Shown here: positions 1 through 11,497 of the stretch, piece by piece | Position numbering within the stretch: position 1 is the first letter of the stretch | How the letters are laid out: each line of letters starts with the position of its first letter | From: Chlorops oryzae | Lineage: Eukaryota; Arthropoda; Insecta; Diptera; Chloropidae | Reading direction: 5' to 3' | Length of the DNA stretch: 64,000 bases | Assembly (NCBI GenBank): GCA_020466095.1 | Contig: CM035806.1 | Span: 141,993,434-142,057,433 of the forward strand | The notes under the pieces: generated by a model | What the model saw: only the letters and a program-made list of their open reading frames with translations | Database searches by the model: none | What the model was told of the DNA's origin: nothing | Translations under genes and position numbers: made by a program

Positions 1-305
1 TTCCGCAGAGTATGTATAGTGTTGTGTAAGCCATAAATTATTTAATAATGTAAATATATGTATATCTAATGTAGGCGATAGCTAGAACATAATAGTGATT
101 TTCAGCTACGTATTACGTATGGATATGTATGTCCATACATCTTAATTCTGGCTGTTACCACACAAGACTAATATAAATTGCCGAATATAAATTTTCAAGT
201 TTTGATCAAGAATGAAACAATCACTTTAAATTTAAATAGATAGTCAAGAGATTAAGGGCAATTTAACACGCCCAAATCGAATATTCGCCAGGTTTTCTAA
301 CGCAT
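1..305. other. AT-rich non-coding sequence
   Basis: No gene or clear element is visible. It holds short TATG/ATGT-rich microsatellite-like tracts and lies just outside the 3' end of a reverse-strand DINE-1-like element. Confidence 0.5.
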
Positions 306-1198
306 AAAAAACAAGTTAGGGTGTTATAGTCAGGCGAGCCTGACAATAGAATACCCGACAGAGACACATATGTTCAAAGATTTTTTAATATCAAGAAGTG
401 TTTAAGGCCATAAGGGGCCCCATATACCGACATTTGTTAAATTTCTTTATGAAAACTGCCCCTTTGCCCCGCCCACTTTTCCAATTTTTTTGAAATCTAA
501 TCGGAAGCTTAGATATACGCTCTAATTCTAAGTTTTATTGAAATATTTCGAAAATACCGATTTTGGGGCACTTTTGAGATTTTTGTGACAGACCCTAGTA
601 CTGGAGGTACCCTATATAGTGGACCGACGAAAAAAAAAATTTGGGGAGGATGTTTGTGGCTACAAACGAGGCATAAGTGCCAACTTTCGTTCAAGTCCCA
701 TTTGAATTTCGGGTGTAGGAGGCAATTTTCGAAAAACGCCCTTCTGCCACGCCCACTTTTCCACTTTTTGAAATCATATTACTGACCTTTAAACATGTTC
801 AAATACGAAATTTCATCAAAATATCTTGAAAAACTCCGATTTTAGAGCAGTTTTTGTGATTTTCGTAACAGACCCTAGTACTGGAGGTACCCATAAAAAT
901 GGTCCGATCGGGTCCATTCTCGAACTTGTTCTTACTCATGGCCCCAATAGCACGCATATCAAATTTATTCAAGATAGCTCAACTCCTTCGATAAGATAAC
1001 TGTATACAGACAGACGGACAGACAGACAGACAGACAGACGGGCAGACAGACAGACGGACGGACATGTCTAAATCGAATCTCCTGGTGACGCTGATCATAT
1101 CTATATATATTTTGTATGGTCTATCTCGACTGGTTCTGGGAGTTACACACAACCACACAAACGCAATATACCGTCGACACAGAGTGTGTCGGGTATAA
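306..1198 (-). mobile_element. DINE-1-like element, family A, copy 1
   Basis: Read on the minus strand, it starts TTATACCCGACACACTCTGT, followed by a 5' inverted motif and a (TCTG/TCCG)n core. It ends with a TCAGGC...GCCTGA hairpin and CTTGTTTT. This layout (5' TATACCC inverted repeat, microsatellite core, 3' hairpin, CTTGTTTT end) is that of DINE-1/INE-1, non-autonomous elements associated with Helentrons. The interior is partly duplicated: the segment with CTAGTACTGGAGGTACC occurs near 592 and again near 874, making this copy about 280 bp longer than the other three in the window. It has no coding capacity. Confidence 0.8.
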
Positions 1199-4100
1199 AA
1201 ACTAGCGTCCATTTTTGACAGTTCAAAAACCGGAAACGTCGAACCTGCCGATCGCTTATACATACTTGGTGGGCTGCACCCAAGGCAACTGACTTTATTT
1301 CACTTCGCTACAGATGTCACATTATAGATACTTGGTAGCCCTGTTAGTACCAAAAAGTGGGGACGGGGGGCGTTCAAAAATTATACGGCTTTCAACATTG
1401 ACGCCTTAAGCTTGCAACAAATCCAATGAACGTGTCCCGCTTATATTTATTACGATGTCCTTTTTATTTCACTATAATATTTTCCTCTATCTTTATGAAT
1501 TTTTGCGCAGCCCGTCGAGAGAGTGCACCCAGCTGGAGAAATATCGAAGAAACAAAACACTCGCCTTTGCCGTTTTAATGTTAATGCGCTCATAAATATG
1601 CAACAGCGAACATTAAGAAGACCAGCCAAATAAATCGCGAAAATAACATTGTTTCGAACATGCTAAATGAACGAGATGAAAATTGGAAAAAAAAAAAAAA
1701 AAAAAAAAAAAAAACAAAAGCACAAAAAAAAACAACAAATCAAAAGAAAAAAGCAGTCCAAACAGAAAATAAAAAAAACAAAAATGTATTAAAAAAAAAA
1801 TAAATAAAATCTGAAAACAGGAGAGAGAAAATCACAAAATTATTTTGTGACATTTTCCCTTCGGCAAAGTACTGCACCGCACTGCACCGCACTGCACCAC
1901 GGTGCAGTCCGTCCGTCCGAGGTCCTTTTATCAACGAGTCCGAGCAAAAAACAAATAGCAACGAGACATTCGCAAAGGAAATGCTTAAAAGGCAGAAGAA
2001 TTTCTGAAAAATACATCCTATCTAAGCTCGGGAGTTAGTGCTCTTCGCTTTGCTTTCCTTTATGCTGAGAGTTTTTTATTTTTTTTTTTTTTGGCGTTTT
2101 TCCCCCTTTGTTGTTTTTGTTTTCAGTTTTTTGCAATGTAATCTGATCTTTTAGTCTGATTCTGATTTTGATACTCTGAGTCGCTTTCTCGCTCTGGCGC
2201 TGGCTCTGGCGCTGGCTCTGGCGCTGGCTCTGTGACTCTGGAGTCACAGTTCCGGTTCTGGTTTTAGTGTTGGCGCTGCTGTGGTCACCTTTTTAACTCT
2301 TCGCATACCCCATTTGGCATTGCAGCCTCTCAATTATATCCGTGACGAATCCTGTTGTCAACATTCGCTCGCTACTTTTCCCTGCACATTCTTCCCTTCT
2401 GGCCGTTTCGTCGTCCAAGGAAACCATTTTCTTGTCCGCTTGCAATGGTTGTGAAACGGCAATAGAAACGCAAAAAAAAAAAAAAAAATTAAATTGTTGA
2501 ATAAGAGGAAATGACTCGGACAAGGACAAAAGCGAAAACAAGCTAAAAAAAAAAAACAAAACACACGAAAAAAATCAGAAATAAAGATCCCAAAAGGAAA
2601 GGACGAGAAGAGCAAAATAGGCATATGAATAAAGTGCTTGAATAGCATACGCCTAGAATGAAATGGATGTTCTTGTTTGGAGTCCTTTTTCTATTTTTTA
2701 TTTTTATTTTTTTTGCTCCATTCTCGCTTATTTCATTAAAACTCGATGTGAAATGTGGGGGGAACACTAATTAACTAAATCCACGACTTTCTCCAAGGAG
2801 TGTCTATGAACAATTTTTTTTTCTTTCTCTTTTTTATGGTTTAAAGACGAGAACAGCCTCATTTGAAATCATGAATAAATCGAGAAAAAAATTATTTTTC
2901 ATTTCTTTCTCTTCCCCTTCACATGGTCCTTCCACTCGTACTATCAGACTCTTCACTATGAAGTCTACGCATCATCAGGAAGTGCAGTGGTCACGGAGCC
3001 TTTTTTGTTTATTCTCATTAAGTGCTTTTCACTGTTTGCAGGAGTTGCCATTTAACACTGCCAAGTAATTAGTATTTAGTAAGGAAAGAAAATTGTTTTT
3101 CCAAGATGATTTCAAAGGACATTAAAGTTTCATAAGTGGACTTAGCACAAACTGGGCAGCCCTACTGTGTCACCTGTGTATAAGTCAAATATTATTGACA
3201 GTCCTTTAAGTATTATAAAAATCTTTTTGATTAGCTAAAATAGCTTTAAGGCTTAAACCTTAGAAAAGGAAATTATATTCTTGAGTAAGAACAGATTAGC
3301 GACAAGCTCAGAACTGCCGAACACACAAAAATTTCGATTCCAGAACAAAATATTCAATAATCTGAAGTATCCTCAATTATCTTTAAGTTCTTCGATATAA
3401 CACTTCTAAGATAATTCAATCCAGTCCCCCTTTCCCCTAAAAAAAAAAAAAAAAAGAAAGGAAACCTTTAAGGCTCATTACTTTGAGTGCCGCCAATAAA
3501 TAACCCACACATTTTGAAGGTAAGCAAGGAATCCTTATACTGATTTGTAATCAAAAATTGAGAATATACATAGGTACTTAGTTTCAAATGATCGCAATCA
3601 ACACGAACACGAACACGAGCGCCCCCACGTATGCTATACCATTTTTTTTAAAAACGAAAATGAAAAAAAAAAAACAAAAAATGAAAAAGGATGAAAAATG
3701 AACAAATAATGTGGTCAAATTTTCAATTTCCGAAAGCGAATACCGCGCGTTTGCAAACACAAGCGTTCCCGAAATCTGCGTAAGCCTGCGACAGCGCTAA
3801 TAAACAACCCAAACAACTGGCGGTGGGTTCAATTGCCAGTTGCCATTCGATACGACAAGCTCTCTCATTTGCTAAATTTCACTCAAAAATTCAACAAAAC
3901 TGCCACGCTTTACGCGCGCATTTCGAAATTTTCCCAAACGAAGGACACGCCGCGCATCGTCGCATCGTCACATCGACGCGTAGAGTGCAGAAAAACCACA
4001 TGCGTGCCACCACAATTACAGGCGCCGGCGATGAAACGCATCTCCACGACCCGAAATCATTTGTTTTCGGCACTATTACTCATTACAATTCGGGGCTCAT

Positions 4101-4315
4101 TTTACTCTATCAAGACATGAGTATTGAACGTTCGCACTTTTTGGTTATGAGAATTTTGCCTAAGCTTTTATTAAACACTGAATGCGGGACCAAGTGCGTA
4201 TCCAAATTGATTGATTTCGCAAAACTAATGCAAAAAACTGCTGCAAGCCATTTGAAAAAAAAAATGCTTTCGATAATACTTTTTTTGTTTCTAACCCGTC
4301 AATTCCCATCTCTTA
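1199..4315. other. Gene-less AT-rich stretch with simple repeats
   Basis: No supported gene. It contains an A-tract near 1687-1714, three direct ACTGCACCGC units near 1871-1898, A/T homopolymers near 2070-2090 and 2470-2490, and GAACAC repeats near 3604-3618. The open frames here are short or unlike any family I know; the longest, 3823-4371 on the plus strand, runs into the following repeat. Confidence 0.5.
2192..2232. repeat. 12-bp minisatellite
   Basis: About three and a half perfect tandem copies of GGCGCTGGCTCT. It is more GC-rich than its surroundings. Confidence 0.8.
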
Positions 4316-4930
4316 TTATACCCGACACACTCTGTGTCGAGGGTATATTGCGTTTGTGTGGTTGTGTGTAACACCCAGAACCAGTCGAAATAGACCATAC
4401 AAAATATATACATAAATGATCAGCGTCACCAGGAAATTCGATTTAGACATGTCTGTCTGTCTGTCTGTTTGTATACAGTTTTCTTATCGACGAAGTTGAG
4501 CTATCTTGACAAAATTTGGTATCCGTGCTCAGGGCGACATGAGTAAGAACAAGTTTGAGAATGGACCCGAACGGACCATTTTTAGGGGTACCTCCAGTAC
4601 TAGGGTCTGTCACAAAAATCCCAAAACTGCCTCAAAATCGGACTTTTTCGAAATATTTCAAAAAAGTTTAGAATTTGAGCGTATATTTAACGCTCCGATT
4701 AAAATTCAAAAAAATTGGACAAGTGGGCGTGGCAAAGTGGTGATTTTCATAAAGAAATGGAACAAAAGTTGGTATATGGGGCCCGTAATGGCCTTAAAGA
4801 CCTCTTGAATATTCTTTCTCAATGGTCCTGTTTTTTGCGCGTGGTTCAAAAATAATTTAAACATGTGTGTCTGTGTCGGGTATTTTATTTTCAGGCTCTC
4901 CTGACTATAACACCCTTTTATTTTGTTTTT
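4316..4930 (+). mobile_element. DINE-1-like element, family A, copy 2
   Basis: Starts TTATACCCGACACACTCTGT and has the shared TGATCAG...GACATGTCTGTCTG module near 4417-4470. It includes the family motif CCTCCAGTACTAGGGTCTGT and ends with a TCAGGC...CCTGA hairpin, ACACCC and a TTTTGTTTTT tail. The last bases are degraded relative to CTTACTTGTTTT. Non-coding. Confidence 0.82.
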
Positions 4931-6147
4931 CCACTAAAGTTCCATAGAATGACTTCTCGGTGACAATAAATAAATATGAAAAAAAAAATGTTTAACCCAC
5001 TTTTTTTTTGGTGGGTGGCCACACCAACAGGCGACACGACGTATTTTTTATCATTTTAAATTTGAAGCAGTGATTTTTCTTTTACCTATTTTGAAAATAC
5101 ATATGAAAATTTCAGCTGCAGCACAAAAGAAAAATAATAAAACTTTGACACTGGGAATTGAAGTGTTAAAGAAATCCAATGAAAATGTCATTTAGCGTCA
5201 TCGATGAGATGTCATCGAAGAAAAACCACAAATCACAAACTGGTATAAAAGAATTTTTTTCCTTAACGAAGAACTATCATCAAACCAGACTCAAAGTGTC
5301 TGCATGGGTCAGGAGAAACGAGATACTTATCAACAAATATAATAAGAAAAAAAAGAAGAAAAACTCTTACAACAAAAAAATCGAGTTCCGGAAGTAAAAA
5401 CAAGTAATAGATAAAGATAAAATACTGCCAAAACATGTCCTGCCGCGGCGTTTTTAGCCATTTTTGTTGTGTTGTTCGAAAACTCTTCGCAAGTCCTTGG
5501 CATACTCACGATCTATATGAACAAATATATTTGTATATACCTATGTACATATGTATGTATGTCGGTTTTTTGTTAAGCTTTCCCAGTAGTCAAAGGCAAT
5601 GCTAATGGCAGTGTGGCATGGGCGACGTCAAGGTGACTCTTCCTGCTGGGTAAGCAGCCAATAGCGTGTATTCTTAATGATTGGCGGCCATAATACATTG
5701 TAGCGACTTTCCTCAATGGCAAAATCATCATCATCAGCGGCAGCAGCAGCAGCAGCAGCGGCAGCAGACAGCAAATGAAGAAGAAACATTTACTGGTACT
5801 TTATAAACCAAATTGTTGTTGTTGCTGCTGCTGTTGTTCAGCTGACTTGGCCACATAGACTAATACTCTGCAGCTTCGAACGACTGTCGGTCAATTGTCG
5901 TTTGCCGTTCACGGTTCGTCCGCCCGTTTGTCTTATCAGTTCACCACAATGCGACAACGGACGAAACTTTGATAGCGAAACGAAATAAATTGAACTTAAG
6001 GTAAAGTGTAGGCAATCATCAGAATTAAGAGGTCACAGGCAGACACGAATAAATACACATTTATATACATGAAATATGTCTATGAAATTTATTCTTCAAA
6101 TAAGTAGAGTAGCAGGACACATATCCATAAGTGCACTCATTACAGCC

Positions 6148-6179
<32 letters not shown>

Positions 6180-7400
6180 CGAAGATCAAGGATATACAAT
6201 ACATACATAAAATGGCTGTAAATTAAAAAATTAAAAGTTTGAAAATTTTCAAAATTTCCTAAAAAGGAAAAAAAAATCTGCCAAAATTCCCCCAAAATTC
6301 CCTAAAATGCGCAGTTTTTCACGAAATTTTGGAAAAGTGGAAGATCATAGTAAACAAAACCATATCATATATATTTCTGCACATAATACCACTTCTTTTG
6401 AAGCATAAATTCCCAAAAATGTTGTACCATTTACCTGTCTGATGCATTTAAAGCAGTGAAATTCAGCTGTTTTTACAACCAAAAAAATATTGAAATTTTA
6501 ATCATATCCATATAAGCAGAAACCGCCAAACAAATTTCATGATTTTGGTATCAAATGTTGCGAAATGAATTGCAAGTTTAGAATCTAACGCGAAGCCTGA
6601 AATTATTTGAGACCATGACCAATTCTCACCCCGCTAAAGTTAAGAGCCTAAAATTTTGTCCTAAAAAATCTATAGCAATTGTTTAGTATGTCCAAGCTAA
6701 AGTAAAGAGTAATCCGATTTTCTTCATATAAGGCTCATTCGAAGGGCTATTTTGTATATTTTCCAAATATGAGTATTAAAAACATTTCTGCTAATTCTTG
6801 TAGCTATCCAAGACCTCCAAGTCGAAGCATCTTTTGAATTTCCTAAAAAATTGACTTTCAGTAGTCCTGGCTGTGCCAAATACAATCCGATTTTATGTTG
6901 TTATAGCTTCAAAGAAAGACCAATCGATTGTCAATGAAATACCATTCACATTTGGTTAGAGAAATTATATTATATGTGTTAAATTTTGATAAAACTAACA
7001 CAACCCAGGTTTTTTCTCATACAAATGTAATTTTAAACTTTGAGTGACTTCCGCGCCCATCAAACATTATCGGATCGAAACCAAACTTCATATTTGGTAG
7101 TTTGGGACCATAAGCTTATATAATTTGCCGGGCAATTTTAAGAAACCCAGTTTAAAAAAAAATAAGGACCAGTCTAATATGTACGTACATTAATTTTCTC
7201 CAATCCCAACAAACAAACAAAAAAATTTTTAAATATATATGCATTCCCTTTTATGAATCACACTACGTACAGTCACAGTATTTCAACCAGGAATTCGGAC
7301 TCTTTGAAATATCGTCATCCTTTAACAACATTCCTTTTGTCCTTTCTCCACAATTGGAAAAGTTTCTCTGCATGAAATGAATGGATGCAAAACTGCTTTT
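4931..7400. other. Gene-less stretch, possibly host non-coding
   Basis: No supported gene. A CAG/CGG trinucleotide cluster lies at about 5741-5768 and GTTGTTGTTGCTG repeats at 5813-5838, with a TCGTC/CGTTC-rich block near 5876-5935 that could be a promoter, although nothing proves it. An A-tract sits at 6150-6173. 6180-7400 looks like decayed AT-rich sequence. Confidence 0.45.
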
Positions 7401-7989
7401 TTATACCCAGCGTGAGCGGAGTATATTAGTTTTGTGCAAATCTTGCAACAGCCAGAACTAAGCTATATATAGACATATATATATATTCTTGATCAGGATC
7501 AAAAACTTAATCGATTAAGACATGTCCGTCTGTCCGTACGTCCGTGGTCGGATCTCCTCCGAATCAAGTCGAAATTTGGCACATAGGTATATCGGGGTCC
7601 GAGTATGATCCTAAGTAAAAATGGGAGACATCCGCACACTGTAAAATGCTTGTAGCTTGCGAACCACTCAACACATTTCATTGATATTTGGTTTACTGGT
7701 AAACTACAAAAAGGGACATACATATATTTTTAGAAAAAATTGATGACGTTCTCCTCGAGCCACGCCCACAAATAAGGGTTAATCGTAACTTGTGAAGTAA
7801 AAGGCGTAGAAACTTAAAATTCCCAACATAGGTTGACCAAGGCGAATGAAAGGTGTAGGAAAAAAATTTATGTGGCCCGCCCACTGCCACGCCCACATAT
7901 GGAGAGGCAAAACATAGTGCGCCAATAATGTCGGGACGCTGGGTATTTCAAAGTCGGGCTTGACCGACTTTAGCTTTCTTACTTGTTTT
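7401..7989 (+). mobile_element. DINE-1-like element, family B, copy 1
   Basis: Starts TTATACCCAGCGTGAGCGG, has TTGATCAGGATC and the GACATGTCCGTCTGTCC core, and ends with the hairpin AAGTCGGGCTTGACCGACTT plus a CTTACTTGTTTT tail. Its internal CACGCCCACA unit is close to single copy, whereas the second family B copy (49076-50124) has about three tandem units. Non-coding. Confidence 0.82.
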
Positions 7990-8262
7990 AGGTTATATAA
8001 GGTCTATTTTTTTCATTCTTTCACTAAGATAATAAGAAGTAAACTTGCTTTTGTTAGAAAAATTTATAAAATATTTCTTTAAGAAAATAGAAGCCCTCAA
8101 TGGATCGAAAATATCAATAACTTTTTTCAATGTTCTGAATACATTCTTTGACCGATGTGCAGAATGGGGCATATGGATGCATTCACATTGCGATACATCG
8201 TGGAATTTTTTTGTGCATTCGTAAATTTTGTGTTCGCTTGTGACACTGGGGAATGTCACAGC

Positions 8263-8327
<65 letters not shown>

Positions 8328-8332
8328 CTCTC

Positions 8333-8398
<66 letters not shown>

Positions 8399-8404
8399 TC
8401 TCTG

Positions 8405-8436
<32 letters not shown>

Positions 8437-9171
8437 TCTACATCGAAAATCTTAAATTAAAAAACTTCTTTGCTGGCTTAAGAGCAGTGACAAAAAAGAA
8501 AGTATGCGATGGAGTAATTGAGAGCACAGCAGTGCTGTCAGCATTTAGGTATATATTTTCCTTCGCATATTGCTCAAAAATACCTCTTATTTCTCTTGCT
8601 ATAAAATTAAATATGTACTTTAAAAAATAAAATTTCTTCTATGCAATGGAGTTGGTGCTTGATTAACAATTCAATCGAAGGAATTCTTCAAAATGGGAAA
8701 AATCCGCCAATATAGCATCACGGGAGAGCGGCGTTCGCTTATGAAAATAGCTGACATTAAACAAAATACCTCGAAATATTCAATATTTATAGCCGCAAGA
8801 AATTAAAGTCAACGAAAAAATAAAAAACCAAAACTGAAATATAAATTTGATTTATGCCTTTTTTCATGAAAGCCTAAAATAGGTATGTATTTTCATTTCG
8901 TTTTCGACAGCAAACAGGATGAAAGCAAATACTTTACACCCTGAATGATGATGATCAAAAGCCCAAATACACTCAAAATTCTTTATGATAGGTCTGTTCC
9001 CGTACTGCACGAAACTGTATGAAAATTGGGCGAAATTGGGCAGCTCTTCATAGCGAATCCTCTTTTCACTACATTCTTCGTGTCTCTTTTCTCCTTATAA
9101 CTAAGTAGGACTGCCAGCATACTTTTCGGGTATACCTTTTATTGATATGCATTAAAAATATTTTTCATATA
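7990..9171. other. AT-rich intergenic stretch with CT tract
   Basis: No gene supported. The only notable feature is the CT microsatellite at 8264-8438; the rest is AT-rich with no terminal repeats that I could find. Confidence 0.5.
8264..8438. repeat. (CT)n microsatellite with TCTG interruptions
   Basis: About 175 bp of nearly pure CT, interrupted by several regularly spaced GTCT units. It produces long Ser/Leu open frames that are not genes. Confidence 0.95.
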
Positions 9172-9536
9172 GTCATATCTTACGTGACCAACTTTTATTT
9201 ACCAAAAATCGGTACAAATAACGGAATTGCATGTGAAAAATCGGTACACATAAAAAAAAAAAAAACAATACTATAAAATGCGTATTTTATTTATTCGACT
9301 AATAATTTTCTTCAATTTTCCTCAAAATTTCGGCTCTCAAAAACCCTTCCAATTTCGAATATTCTTCTCTGAGAAAAAAAAATTTTTTTAAATTATTTTT
9401 TCATTCAATTAAAATCGTTATTTCCTATTTTGATTTGACAAGAAGACAGTTTACATTGAACAACAAATGTTAAAGCATCGCCATCTACCGCCAAAAAGCT
9501 GAAATACGAAATATTTGATTATCTGATCATTGTCAC

Positions 9537-10347
9537 CAGGGCTGGGCATGAGAGCTCCATGGAGCTGTGAGAGTAAAAACTTGTGTAGCAACACAAAAAG
9601 CAGCGACAGAGAAGAGAACAAAAAATTTGTCAGTGAGAAAAAATTAACCAATCGGCTTCAGGTACATTCTAAAAATTGAGAGCAAGCAAAATGTTCCAAT
9701 CGTAGCATACTTTGCATAGTTCAAATGAAAAATAAATCGAAGCGTATAACGACGTGTTCAATAGACTGCGCGAATTAATCGCCAAATGCATGCATATTTC
9801 ACAGATTTTCAAAAAATTAAAGATTCAGTTGAGCTTTTTAAAAATCCTTTGCTCTGTAGCTTTTAATTTGAAGATGAAAAGGCTCAAATGGAACTAAATT
9901 CGCTTCAAAGAGATGCCTTGCTTCCTCCTGGTCGAGGCCTTGAATTTTGGTGTGACAAAAATAAATACCCGTTGCTTAAATTAAAAATATACATTTTTTA
10001 AATTTTTGGAACAACGTACGCATGTGAGTCAGCTTTCTCTGACATGGCTTTTGTAAAAAACAAGTTCAGAAATTCGTTAACTGATAACCACCTTGAATAT
10101 CCTTTGCTTATTAAGACTTCAAGAGATGAAATTGATTTTGACGAACTTATTCAGTTTTCAACATAATTCAGAAAGCTTGTGTTTTGCTAATGCAATAAGT
10201 TGTTTTCCACCCTGTCTGCTATTCGCCGCATTCAAGTTTCATATTTTTCAAAAATTTGAAATTTCCTAAAAAAAAATTTCTCAGTGCAGAGTAGCGCAGG
10301 CAGCACACACACAAGCAAAAGCTTCAATGTAGTGGTGCCCAGCCCTG
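9537..10347 (+). mobile_element. hAT transposon deletion derivative
   Basis: Ends CAGGGCTGGGCA and TGCCCAGCCCTG form the terminal inverted repeats. The flanks ATTGTCAC (9529-9536) and ATTATCAC (10348-10355) match at 7 of 8 bases, fitting the 8-bp duplication of the hAT superfamily. At 811 bp it is too short to be autonomous, but it keeps the C-terminal dimerisation segment of its transposase. Confidence 0.88.
9939..10166 (+). pseudogene. hAT transposase C-terminal dimerisation fragment
   Basis: In one frame this reads LEFWCDKNKYPLL, an in-frame stop near 9999, then CESAFSDMAFVKNKFRNSL, TDNHLE and a final stop. The order W...K..YP.L, then ESAFS, K.R..L, and a terminal EIDFDEL stretch is the hATC dimerisation domain at the end of hAT transposases. 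The N-terminal BED finger and the catalytic core are absent. One nonsense codon interrupts the fragment, so it cannot make a functional transposase. Confidence 0.8.
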
Positions 10348-10624
10348 ATTATCACAACCGAACGAATACATTTTCCTTTTCATTTCATTTTATTTTGCCA
10401 GTAGTAAAATTCGGTAAAAAAATCCGGTACAAATTGACAAAATCGTGAAATTTCGGTGTACCGAAGCTTTTCTTCGTATCTGGCCTCAAAAATCGGTACA
10501 ATACCGGAAAAATCGGTACAGTTGGTCACGTAAGTCATATCAGATGCATTTCTGTAACGAAAATTTCTCACTCTTATGTGGAAAGCCTTTTTTTCCGAAA
10601 ATATGAAAATATTAAAAATACATA

Positions 10625-11008
10625 TCGTTACCTTAATGTAGAAAGGCCCTAACTAACAAATTTAGAATTTTACAGGAGAGAGAAAAATTTTAATTAAAAC
10701 CAAATAAAAAAACCAAAAAATATTACAATTTTGGGGCACAGCAGTAAGCTCTATTCAAAAGTTCAACCCAGTGGGTCCAAAATTGTGAGATTTAGCTACC
10801 ACAATAGAAGTCAGTTAGAGGTTTTGTTTAAAGAAGTGATTTAAGTCAGTTAGTGCTTTTTATTTAAATGATTGTAAATCCGTTATTTTTGATCTCAGAA
10901 CTTTAATTTTTTTTATCATGGTCTATTTGGGGGCGGTATATCGAAATATGTAAAAAAGTGATTTTTGGAAAAAATGTTAGTTGAGGCCTTTCTACATTAA
11001 GGTAACGA
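10625..11008. mobile_element. MITE with ~35-bp TIRs and TA target site
   Basis: TCGTTACCTTAATGTAGAAA at the left recurs inverted at the right end, and the match extends over about 35 bases. TA dinucleotides flank both ends (10623-10624 and 11009-11010). At 384 bp and non-coding, it fits a Tc1/mariner-type non-autonomous element. Confidence 0.8.
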
Positions 11009-11335
11009 TATAGTGAGCAGCACATGGTATAATTCTACTTAAAAGAAGGATTAAATTCAAGAGCATAAAGTAAGAATCAAATGGAAGCATATTTCAATAT
11101 CAATATTTTCGATTATTTTACTTCCATTTTGGTTTTATTTTTTATTTTTTAATAATAATCGCCTTATAGAAATATTCGGAATAGAATTTTTTTTAACCCT
11201 TCTTTCTTTGAAAAATTAAAATCAAAAACTCATTTGAAGTTTAATTTGACTTGAGTTACTCTTCTGAGAATTTTTCAAAGTCGAATTATAATTGCTCCTT
11301 TGATAACACTGTGCAACATGTAAAATGTACCTATA

Positions 11336-11497
11336 CCCAAAACTTGACTGAGAATTAAGTTGCTCACTTAAGTAATTTGCCCCTTTTGTGGGCTAAATGA
11401 CTAAAATTTTGTCATAGATAGGAAATAAAACTATTGTACACGTTACGAGATATAGCCACAAGTAAGTGCGCTACTTAATTCTCGGCCGAACTTTTTC
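11336..11497. mobile_element. Small inverted-repeat element (MITE)
   Basis: AAACTTGACTGAGAATTAAG at the left matches, inverted, the segment ending CTTAATTCTCGGCCGAACTT at the right, with similarity running about 33 bp. Target duplications are not clear, so the boundaries are approximate. Confidence 0.55.

Larger units (their letters stand above)
9180..10533. mobile_element. TIR transposon (TTACGTGACCAAC ends), interrupted by a hAT
   Basis: The ends are inverted: TTACGTGACCAAC at 9180 and GTTGGTCACGTAA ending at 10533. They are flanked by GTCATATC at 9172-9179 and 10534-10541, an 8-bp target duplication (9 bp if the shared A is counted). Subterminal TCGGTAC motifs recur inside both ends. A complete hAT derivative (9537-10347) sits within it, so this element is the older of the two. 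The superfamily is unknown to me, and no coding region of its own is visible. Confidence 0.75.

Noticed and set aside
3823..4371. 182-codon plus-strand frame
   Set aside because: It has no recognisable domain, overlaps another open frame, and its end lies inside a DINE-A element.
8155..8630. Three overlapping Ser/Leu frames
   Set aside because: Produced by the CT repeat; all three frames are open together, which is typical of simple repeats.
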